Source of the DNA: Nitrospirota bacterium
Lineage (GTDB): Bacteria > Nitrospirota > Nitrospiria > Nitrospirales > Nitrospiraceae
DNA: 64,000 nt
Assembly: GCA_026387665.1 (NCBI GenBank)
Contig: JAPLLG010000007.1
Span: 434,001 to 498,000 of the forward strand
Reading direction: 5' to 3'
The notes beneath the pieces were generated by a model that saw only the letters and a program-made list of their open reading frames with translations, did no database searches and was not told the origin of the DNA. Position 1 is the stretch's first letter; the number at the start of each line of letters is the position of its first letter. Below are positions 7,915 through 14,139 of the stretch, piece after piece. The position numbers and the translations under genes are program-made.

Positions 7915-8640
7915 CTACTTGTTTCCGAACAAGCCCCGTTTGACTTCCGCATGAACTGCATAGCGTTTGGTAATTGAATTTACGACGTCCACAAACCAAT
8001 CAGAACTATCGGGATGAACATAGATAGACTCTACTAAGACGTTTATTAGAGCTGGCAAACCATAGCCGTAAGGAGTGCCCTTGGTGGGGTTCGTGCGTGA
8101 ATAAGTATCAAGAGAAATCCTCACCTCTTCCTCGAATGCAAAGTGTGGACGCTTCCTGAAGAAGCACTCTTCGTAGTTTAATACTCCCTGCACATCTTCG
8201 GATTTTTCGTAGACCACAGGCTTGAGAAGAAGGGAATGACCACTAAGCCTGGACGAGTCGATACTGTCGTTTATGCGACCTACGGTCGTTTGAACCGCAA
8301 TTGCATTGGTGTCTCGTCCGTAGATTTCCCACATCACCATGTTCTCGTCGATGTTTTTGTGCCAACAGCTAACGAAAGTATTTTTGAGTAAATAGTCTTG
8401 GAAGTCGTCAGCATCCTTGACTGGAGAAGGATCGTCAGCTGAAAAGCTTTCGTAAGCCTTTTCTGTCCACCTTCGCATCTCATCAGGAAAGCGGCCTTCA
8501 TGGCGGTCCTTAAACGTATCCGCCCTTGCGAGCCAAATCTCTTCCGTTTCGAGTAACGAGATCAATTTGGCCAAGTCCATATAACGCCAAAGCCTTAGGC
8601 TTTCTTTCAGGGCGTCATCGATTTCGAGGTAAACGTTCAC
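7915..8640 (-). CDS. DUF2971 protein, integron cassette gene 2
   Basis: 241 residues, start GTG at 8640. The N-terminal LWRYMDLAKLISLLETEEIWLARADTFKDRHEG is diagnostic of DUF2971, a cytosolic family of unknown biochemistry common in accessory regions. Later Trp/Cys-containing segments (FVSCWHKN, MVMWEIYG) also fit. GC content is visibly lower than in flanking genes, indicating foreign origin. The gene lies between two attC sites, in the orientation expected for an integron cassette: the start codon follows the upstream core by about 15 bases, and the stop codon touches the next attC. Function unknown; a defence or stress role is only a guess. Confidence 0.8.
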   Translation of the reverse strand: MNVYLEIDDALKESLRLWRYMDLAKLISLLETEEIWLARADTFKDRHEGRFPDEMRRWTEKAYESFSADDPSPVKDADDFQDYLLKNTFVSCWHKNIDENMVMWEIYGRDTNAIAVQTTVGRINDSIDSSRLSGHSLLLKPVVYEKSEDVQGVLNYEECFFRKRPHFAFEEEVRISLDTYSRTNPTKGTPYGYGLPALINVLVESIYVHPDSSDWFVDVVNSITKRYAVHAEVKRGLFGNK

Positions 8641-8654
8641 GATGCCTGTTGTGG

Positions 8655-8728
8655 TTCTAGCGTTTGAGTTGAGGGGTCTCGCAAAAGCGCAGCTTTTGAC
8701 CAGTCCCCCTCGAACGATAAGTTAGCGC
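8655..8728 (-). other. attC recombination site 1 (between cassettes)
   Basis: Minus-strand order: GCGCTAAC, TTATCGTTCGAGGGG, a CAAAAGC-TGC-GCTTTTG hairpin, then CCCCTCAACTCAAACGCTAG. This is a close match to the classic attC layout (TAACaattCgttCaag ... cTtAActCaagCGTTAG); only one base of the 3' core deviates (GCTAGAA for GTTRRRY). 74 bp, located 53 bases after the stop of the cassette 1 gene. Confidence 0.8.
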
Positions 8729-8780
8729 CATCATTGTATAAACGTAGCGAAATTTGGCGCTGTCTTTAGTAGCGTGGCCG

Positions 8781-9350
8781 TTAGCACTCACAGAACCTCG
8801 CGGGGTTAACCACAATGTCACGGAGCACGCCTGTAATTTCGTAATTAAACGACAGAAACGAGAATATAACGTCAATCGCCTCGTCGCCATCGATTGCTTC
8901 TATTGCGCTGACTTGTGCGTCTATATCGCTATCGTAATGACCAGTCGACTTATTTCGCAATGTGGTAAACGACTCGATAGCTTTGAGCTTTTTGCTCCAT
9001 TCTTTCGAAATCTTGCTGATCTCACCCTTGACATGCGAAACACCTCGCATCGCGGCATAGTCGAGTATTTTCTTTATATGGCTGCCTCGCAATGTTCGAT
9101 CATACTCAACTATTTTGTGAAGGATATCTTTCAGGGCTACTTGAGCAGCGAAACCGCTCGGTGGGCGACGAATGACCTGCTCGAATTCAGAGGCGACTTC
9201 AAATTGCAGGATGGTTATTTGCAGTTTGAGTGCATGGAACCGCAACTCATCCTCTGTCTTTGATTCGCGAAAATGTTGGTAAGAATCATTGAGAAGTCGT
9301 TCCGACGCAATCACAGCCTTTTCAATTTTCTCCAGTGTTTCCATCTGCAT
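8781..9350 (-). CDS. HEPN-like helical protein, integron cassette gene 1
   Basis: 189 residues, predicted mostly helical and cytosolic. Near residue 132 there is LRNKSTGHYD, which fits the R-x4-6-H motif of HEPN ribonucleases (R132, H138), in a helical C-terminal half typical of that fold. The match is from motif and helix pattern only, so HEPN is a hypothesis. Base composition is AT-richer than the chromosome. The ATG at 9350 lies three bases after an attI-like core and the gene is followed by attC 1, so it is the first cassette of a small array. A role in phage defence or as a toxin would be consistent but is unproven. Confidence 0.6.
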   Translation of the reverse strand: MQMETLEKIEKAVIASERLLNDSYQHFRESKTEDELRFHALKLQITILQFEVASEFEQVIRRPPSGFAAQVALKDILHKIVEYDRTLRGSHIKKILDYAAMRGVSHVKGEISKISKEWSKKLKAIESFTTLRNKSTGHYDSDIDAQVSAIEAIDGDEAIDVIFSFLSFNYEITGVLRDIVVNPARFCEC

Positions 9351-9390
9351 CGCTAACTATGTTTAGGCGGATCCGCGTAACAGTACCTCC
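9351..9390 (-). other. attI-like integron attachment site
   Basis: Minus strand: CTGTTACGC, then GGATCCGCCTAAACATAG ending in the core GTTAGCG. This resembles the end of class 1 attI (GTTACGC ... CGCCCTAAAACAAAGTTAG). Unlike an attC it has no pairing partner arm within 130 bases upstream. No integrase gene is visible on its far side. Confidence 0.5.
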
Positions 9391-9552
9391 GTACAGGGGT
9401 CCAAAATCCGTCCAGCGGACTGCAAACACTACCAGAGCCGCAGTTGAGGCCATGACTGTACATCATTGCTGTCGTAACGTCACTAGGGAGCTCTCCATGT
9501 CTTTCTTTAGGGGAATGGCCGAGGCTGCCTTTTACTGCGCACGGCGAACGGA

Positions 9553-9660
9553 GGTTGGTTCATCTGGTCTATCTCGTCTATCAGGTTTGTCTGGTTGGTC
9601 GGACCGAAAATTCATCCAGAAGAACCAGATAGACCAGAAAGACCATCCAACCAGACAGAC
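9553..9660. repeat. Word-hairpin repeat, CTGGTT type
   Basis: Left arm 9553-9599 (GGTTGGTTCATCTGGTCTAT...) and right arm 9614-9660 (...AACCAGATAGACCAGAAAGA...) are imperfect reverse complements made of CTGGT(C/T)TATC words. Same type as 261-332. Confidence 0.75.
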
Positions 9661-9743
9661 GAGCCCCTGCGCGTTGCGCGAGCACAGGAGGCCAACAGGC
9701 CACCCTCCCCTCCCATCCTTCTCATTTCCCCAACCTTACCCTA

Positions 9744-9843
9744 GGGGGGCGCAGTCAGATGGTCCTTCACTGCGCGCATCGGACGAGCACAGCTTCATCG
9801 TGCGCGTTCTGCGAGCAAGAAGGACCGCCTGACTACGCCCCCC
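9744..9843. repeat. Nested element F2, copy a
   Basis: Outer stem GGGGGGCGCAGTCAGATGGT...ACCGCCTGACTACGCCCCC encloses a core beginning ACTGCGCGCATCGGACGAGC and ending CGTGCGCGTTCTGCGAGCAA. The core recurs at 14039-14134 and 18185-18276, while the outer stem is unrelated in sequence. Confidence 0.7.
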
Positions 9844-9853
9844 TTCTTCGCCC

Positions 9854-9883
9854 TTGACAGACCCACCCCCCCCTGGCTATGAT
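9854..9883 (+). promoter_or_regulatory. Strong sigma-70 type promoter
   Basis: TTGACA at 9854-9859 and TATGAT at 9878-9883, 18-base spacer, 73 bases upstream of the small exported protein gene at 9957. Only one box base differs from consensus. Confidence 0.7.
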
Positions 9884-9956
9884 TCCCGCCACTTGATTTG
9901 AACTTGTAGTCTAAAACGCATTTTCTCCGGCCACCATTATTCAAAGGAGTAGGCTC

Positions 9957-10322
9957 ATGAAGATCGTAATCGGTACTGTTGCGACCGTCTCCGGCGTCCT
10001 GTTTGCCTTGTCGATGGCCTCTGCGAATCCTTCGCTCCTCCCCAAGCACGAAGGCTATCCGATGAAGAACAGCGGAAGCCCTGTGACGGGACAGCCAACC
10101 GCCAACGATCCCGGCCAATCCGATGCGCGTGGCGAATCCACGTTGCTCAAGTCCACGGACTCCATCAAGCACAGCGAACAGCACCTGAACAAGTCTGATA
10201 ATGCTCGGATCACGGAAGGACAGGGCGCAGGCCGTCTTCCGAACGTCCAGGGTCCGCAGATCAAGATCGCTCCCCCGGTCACGTCTGCCACGAAGATCAC
10301 CGGCGATCGCAAGATCAACTAG
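9957..10322 (+). CDS. Small exported protein of unknown function
   Basis: 121 residues with a clear signal peptide (MKIVIGTVATVSGVLFALSM, cleavage near ASA-NP). The mature part is short, hydrophilic, rich in Ser, Gly, Asn and Pro, has no cysteine and no recognisable fold. Expression signals are strong: a near-consensus promoter at 9854-9883, a Shine-Dalgarno AAAGGAG nine bases before the ATG, and a perfect intrinsic terminator 25 bases after the stop. It is therefore a monocistronic, probably abundant secreted or periplasmic protein, perhaps intrinsically disordered. Family not recognised. Confidence 0.8.
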   Translation: MKIVIGTVATVSGVLFALSMASANPSLLPKHEGYPMKNSGSPVTGQPTANDPGQSDARGESTLLKSTDSIKHSEQHLNKSDNARITEGQGAGRLPNVQGPQIKIAPPVTSATKITGDRKIN

Positions 10323-10346
10323 TCAAGTCGTTCCGCAAAAGACAGA

Positions 10347-10387
10347 CAGGGGGGTGCCGGGTCTATCCGGCGCCCCCCTGTTTTTTT
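10347..10387 (+). terminator. Rho-independent terminator
   Basis: CAGGGGGGTGCCGG, loop, CCGGCGCCCCCCTG, then seven T. Stem of about 14 bp directly downstream of the small exported protein gene. Confidence 0.9.
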
Positions 10388-10485
10388 GTGCGGCGGGCTC
10401 ACGTCTGGCAGGCTGCGGAAAAACTCGGTGGATACGGAAAACATGGCGAAAATATTCCGTACGGTGCTGGGGCCAGAATCACCTC

Positions 10486-10684
10486 AGGATGCTCAAAAAG
10501 GCCGTCCAGCAAGGCCGCAGCGAGCGAAGAGGCGAGGAGGTACAAACCGCACTTCGTGTGAGCCGTTCGCCTTTATCATGAATCTTGGCGAACGGAAAGT
10601 CCCCTCCAGTATTTCCGACCTCCGACAGCGTTGAGCCTCTTCGTGAAGCGAGAACGCCGCTGGCAGACTTTTTCAGCATCCTGC
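10486..10684. repeat. Dispersed palindromic element F1, copy B (long form)
   Basis: Ends AGGATGCTCAAAAAGGCCGT and (reverse complement of right end) AGGATGCTGAAAAAGTCTGC. The centre carries its own CCGTTCGCC/GGCGAACGG hairpin in place of the short GTACC palindrome, giving about 200 bp. The right end touches the stop codon of the glycosylase gene. A related fragment (GGCTGCGGAAAAACTC) lies at 10408. Short reading frames inside it are not credible genes. Confidence 0.7.
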
Positions 10685-11232
10685 TAGGCTGAAACGCTCC
10701 GCAGCCGGAATCGCCAGGGTTTCTTCGCCCACTCGCCCGCGTAATCGACCCCGACTCGTGGATGGGCCTCTATCGATCCACGCCTCACCGATTCGCCTCG
10801 ATCCTCGAACCAGAGAGATTCGCCGGACGTGAGGTTTGCGCGGTTGAGACTACGATCGATCTGCAGCGCGCGGCAAAGCTTCCCTGGTCCATCGATCAAT
10901 TCTCCATCAAGTTCAATCGCCCTGATCAAGACGGCTGAAGGAAACCCCTCCCGCTCCGTCACCACGTTCAAACAATGGTACATCCCGTAAATGAGATAGA
11001 TGTAGGCGATCCCTCCGCCGCCGAACATCACGTCCGTCCGTAACGTTCTCCCTTTCGACGCATGGCAGGCCTTGTCCTCCGGCCCGACATAGGCCTCGAC
11101 TTCGACGATCTTCCCCTCAAGACGACGCCCATCGTTGACCCGCACGAGATACTTGCCGATGAGCGAGCGCGCCACCGTGACCGTTGGGCGGTTGAAATAG
11201 GTACGTGAAAGGATCTTGTGCTTAGACTTCAT
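10684..11232 (-). CDS. mpg: DNA-3-methyladenine glycosylase (AAG/Mpg family)
   Basis: 182 residues, close to the usual length for bacterial AAG-type enzymes. It excises alkylated and deaminated purines in base excision repair. Family signatures: RSLIGKYLVR, the catalytic glutamate region VEVEAYVGPEDKACHASKGRT, FGGGGIAYIYLIYGMYHCLNVV, and GPGKLCRAL. No signal or membrane segment. It is transcribed away from the exported protein gene and its 3' end touches F1 copy B. F1 copy C and the end of the receptor gene lie just upstream, so it could be read through from the nikR-receptor operon unless copy C terminates transcription. Confidence 0.92.
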   Translation of the reverse strand: MKSKHKILSRTYFNRPTVTVARSLIGKYLVRVNDGRRLEGKIVEVEAYVGPEDKACHASKGRTLRTDVMFGGGGIAYIYLIYGMYHCLNVVTEREGFPSAVLIRAIELDGELIDGPGKLCRALQIDRSLNRANLTSGESLWFEDRGESVRRGSIEAHPRVGVDYAGEWAKKPWRFRLRSVSA

Positions 11233-11247
11233 GGAGGCCTCACTATA

Positions 11248-11369
11248 GACCGCTCAAAACGATCTTCCAACAAGGCCGCAGGCGAAGAAAGCACCGGAAG
11301 CGTACCCTCAGGGGTACGTTGAGGATGCTTTCGAGACGAGAACGAAGTTGGAAGTCGTTTTCAGCGGTC
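11248..11369. repeat. Dispersed palindromic element F1, copy C
   Basis: 122 bp. Left end GACCGCTCAAAACGATCTTC and right end (reverse complement) GACCGCTGAAAACGACTTCC; internal GTACCCTCAGGGGTAC and a GGCCGCAG block as in the other copies. The right end is three bases from the stop codon of the TonB-dependent receptor. Confidence 0.8.
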
Positions 11370-11371
11370 GA

Positions 11372-13411
11372 CTAGAAATACCATGCCACGCCACCCATAA
11401 AAAACCGCGGACTCCCTGGCACGAAATGGATATCCCTGGCCCCGCTGGCCGGCTCACCGGCCAAACGGGAACGGAACCCAAAAGTCGCTTGCTCCCACTT
11501 CGTATCGAGGAGGTTCTGCACAAACAGGAAGGCTTCCATCCTGCCATGCGGGAGCGTGATCGGAAGCCGGTATCGTTCGGACAGATCGATATCCACCCAT
11601 GCAGGAGCCTTCAGATTCTCGTCCAACGACCGGCCCCCCAAATAGGTCGCCTGGATTTGCGACGTCAGCCCTTCCGGCCAACGGAGCAACAGGGCTCCAT
11701 AGGCTGTCAGCTCCGGCGCATTAGGCACAGACGCTCCATCCTCAAACCTGGCGCGGCTCCAGGTCAGGCTGCCGTTGAATGACAGGGGACCCCAGACTTG
11801 CCCTCGCGCGGCAACCTCCAGGCCCCGACGTGTCGTCGCGCCACGGATTCTGGTCGTTCCATCGTCGCCGGCAAACACCAGCTCGGATTGCAGATCAATC
11901 GCCCACAAGGTCGCAGTCAGTTCAACTCCATCCGGCCCCCAAGGCCTCGAACGGACTCCCACCTCATAGGTTCTCGCGCGGGCTAATGGAACCGAACCAG
12001 GGGCGACTGCCGAGCGGGCATCGTTGCTATGGTACCCCTCGCCATAATTCGCAAAGAGCTCTGTCCCCAGCCAGGGTCCGAAAATCATGTTGGCCTTTGG
12101 CAGGACCAACCCTGACGTGGTACGGCCGGCCGCCTGCTCCGCACAGGTCGGGCAACGATTGCGCACGTCGAACGTGAAAAATTCCCCCCGCACCCCTCCG
12201 ACCAGTCGCATCCAGGAGACCGGCTGGATCTCCGCTTTCACGAAAGGCGAATAGGACGCCTCCATCACATCGCTATCGGTCGTCGTGCCGAGCGGATTCC
12301 GTTTCACCTGCGTCCCCAATCGCGCATGGATGTCATCCACCCTCGTTTGGACGCCAACCGTCACGGCGCTCTCAGCATCCATGAAGGTTCCCGTTTGGCG
12401 ATAGCCGACATCCCCGCCATAGACGACGCGCCGGTCGGACTGTTGAATACCGTCTCCCTTGGCCGGGTCGTTGAGCAGGAAGGTGAAATTCGTATAGAGA
12501 TCGAACCTGTAATATTGTCCGTAGGCATCGGCGAAGAAGCGGCCGCCGGATGGCGTATCGTAATGATAGTTCAGGCGAGCAGTCGAACGAGTCGTGTTGC
12601 CGCCTTCCGATGGATCAAGCGACCCGAAACGGTCCAGGGTTCCGTCCGTCACCGCTCGCAGAGGAACTTCTCCCGATGCATTCCACTGGGCCTTGTGAAA
12701 GGTCCCCGTCACGCCGAGCTCGGAGCGGCCTGTCGGATTCATCGTCATCTTGCCTAGCAGATTCGCGCGGAAGTACCGGTTGTCGTTCTGGAACGGCCCG
12801 TTCGTGTAATAGCCTTCCGCCGCGATCAGGCTTCGAACCTTGTCTGTGGTGGGAGAGAACATCAAGAGATGGCGCTGGGTATCGAACTGACCGCTCGACA
12901 GCTGCATGACGCCTTCCTTCACCACCTCCCGGGTACGAAAATTCACCGCCCCGGCTGTGGCGAAGTCTCCGAACTCTGGGAGATAGGCCCCCTTGGAGAC
13001 ATCGAGTCCCTCGATGGTTTCAGGAATGATGAAGTTGAGATCCGTATAGCCCTGTCCGTGTGCATGGGAACGAAGGTTGATCGGCATGCCATCGGCAAAG
13101 AAGGCCACATCGGTGCCGTGATCGGCATCGAACCCGCGCAGGAAATATTGATCGGCCTTACCTGCTCCGCCGGAATGCTCCATCGTAATCATCCCTGGGA
13201 TCAGCCGCAACACCTGGGCTGGCCGGCCCTGGGGCTGGAGAAGATATTCCTTATCGGGAATGAACTGTTGCGAGGACGCGGCCACCGGGCGAGCGCCGAC
13301 GATAGACACCTCTGACACCTCCACGATCTCAGCGTCAGGATCGTGGGCGAGAGCAGAGGAGACAAGGAACAACAATGCAGTGAGATGGAGGAAGAGGCTA
13401 CGAAGACTCAC
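11372..13411 (-). CDS. TonB-dependent receptor in a nikR operon
   Basis: 679 residues: signal peptide (about 1-22), TonB-box-like EVSIVGAR (about 34-41), plug domain (about 48-160, RPAQVLRLIPGM, YFLRGFDADHGTDVAFFADG), then a 22-strand-type beta-barrel ending in an aromatic residue (GGVAWYF). It should sit in the outer membrane and import a ligand using TonB-ExbBD energy. It starts 8 bases after nikR ends, so the substrate is probably nickel, cobalt or a metal complex. A HSHAHGQGH-like His-rich plug loop (NLRSHAHGQGY) agrees with metal binding. The substrate assignment is inferred from the neighbour. Confidence 0.88.
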   Translation of the reverse strand: MSLRSLFLHLTALLFLVSSALAHDPDAEIVEVSEVSIVGARPVAASSQQFIPDKEYLLQPQGRPAQVLRLIPGMITMEHSGGAGKADQYFLRGFDADHGTDVAFFADGMPINLRSHAHGQGYTDLNFIIPETIEGLDVSKGAYLPEFGDFATAGAVNFRTREVVKEGVMQLSSGQFDTQRHLLMFSPTTDKVRSLIAAEGYYTNGPFQNDNRYFRANLLGKMTMNPTGRSELGVTGTFHKAQWNASGEVPLRAVTDGTLDRFGSLDPSEGGNTTRSTARLNYHYDTPSGGRFFADAYGQYYRFDLYTNFTFLLNDPAKGDGIQQSDRRVVYGGDVGYRQTGTFMDAESAVTVGVQTRVDDIHARLGTQVKRNPLGTTTDSDVMEASYSPFVKAEIQPVSWMRLVGGVRGEFFTFDVRNRCPTCAEQAAGRTTSGLVLPKANMIFGPWLGTELFANYGEGYHSNDARSAVAPGSVPLARARTYEVGVRSRPWGPDGVELTATLWAIDLQSELVFAGDDGTTRIRGATTRRGLEVAARGQVWGPLSFNGSLTWSRARFEDGASVPNAPELTAYGALLLRWPEGLTSQIQATYLGGRSLDENLKAPAWVDIDLSERYRLPITLPHGRMEAFLFVQNLLDTKWEQATFGFRSRLAGEPASGARDIHFVPGSPRFFMGGVAWYF

Positions 13412-13419
13412 AAGGACGC

Positions 13420-13836
13420 TCAGCTCAAATCTTTTCCCGTGGTGGTCGTTGCCAGCTTCCCGTGCTTAACTCCCTTGGTCCCGATGAGAGTATCGGCAAC
13501 CTTCCTGATGGCAGAGCCCTTGCCTTTCACGACCAACACTTCCAAGCAATGGTCATGATCGAGATGCACATGCATCCCGGACACAATAAGGGGCTGGTAG
13601 CGGTGCTGAATGTCGGTGAGCTTCCTGCTCAAGTCGCGCACATGATGGTCGTAGACGAACGTGATCGTCCCGATCGTCTCTTTGTCGTCATCCCACTCCT
13701 GCCCGACCAGATTGTCCCGAATCAGGTCCCGCAACGCCTCCGAGCGATTCGTATATTTTCGCTTCTTGATGTGCCGATCAAAACTGTCGAGCAGATGCTG
13801 GTCCAGCGACACGCCGAATCGAATCAGTTTCTTCAT
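13420..13836 (-). CDS. nikR: Nickel-responsive transcriptional regulator NikR
   Basis: 138 residues: an N-terminal ribbon-helix-helix DNA-binding domain (1-50) and a C-terminal ACT-type metal domain. The high-affinity nickel ligands are all present, at H78, H89, H91 and C97 (spacing 11, 2 and 6 as in E. coli NikR). Nickel binding should let it bind operator DNA and repress uptake genes. The ATG at 13836 is chosen because the RHH domain begins there; an upstream start would add 21 unrelated residues. It heads an operon with the TonB-dependent receptor, which it presumably controls together with itself. Confidence 0.93.
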   Translation of the reverse strand: MKKLIRFGVSLDQHLLDSFDRHIKKRKYTNRSEALRDLIRDNLVGQEWDDDKETIGTITFVYDHHVRDLSRKLTDIQHRYQPLIVSGMHVHLDHDHCLEVLVVKGKGSAIRKVADTLIGTKGVKHGKLATTTTGKDLS

Positions 13837-13852
13837 GGTACCCCCCCCCGCA

Positions 13853-13881
13853 AGTAGCACGTCTTTTAAAAACGTAGCATC
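13853..13881 (-). promoter_or_regulatory. Candidate NikR operator/promoter region
   Basis: The 17-base inverted repeat ACGTCTTTTAAAAACGT (13859-13875) is flanked by GTAGCAC and GTAGCAT direct repeats, starting 17 bases upstream of the nikR ATG. It does not match the E. coli NikR consensus, so assignment rests on position and symmetry. Confidence 0.3.
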
Positions 13882-14038
13882 ATGTGAGGCGCAAATCAAC
13901 GACGAATCGCCACAGTCAAGCGGAGCGCAGTTGGCGGAAATCTATTTCTTCAACAGGGGGCTGTTAACTTGGGCTGAGGGTGTCTAGCGGGCAGAACTTC
14001 ATCGTGCGCCTTCGCTTTGGATTTTTTCTCTCCCAAAG

Positions 14039-14134
14039 CGGGGCGGCCAGGCCGCCTCAGACTGCGCGCGTCCAACGAGCACCTTCTGAGCGTGCGCGTT
14101 GCGCGAGCACGTGAGGCGGCCTGGCCGCCCCGCG
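14039..14134. repeat. Nested element F2, copy b
   Basis: Outer stem GGGGCGGCCAGGCCGCCTCA ... TGAGGCGGCCTGGCCGCCCC (perfect) encloses a core beginning ACTGCGCGCGTCCAACGAGC and ending CGTGCGCGTTGCGCGAGCA. The right end lies 6 bases from the stop of the Do protease gene, so it may also act as its terminator. A separate small hairpin (CGCTTTGG/CCAAAGCG) lies at 14013-14040. Confidence 0.75.
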
Positions 14135-14139
14135 CACGC

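Noticed and set aside
9335-9832. 165-codon plus-strand frame that could have been an integrase
   Set aside because: It spans the attI-like site, a word-hairpin and F2 copy a, and shows no tyrosine recombinase motif.
10479-10679. 66-codon minus-strand reading frame
   Set aside because: It lies entirely inside F1 copy B and its sequence follows the repeat; no ribosome binding site or family.
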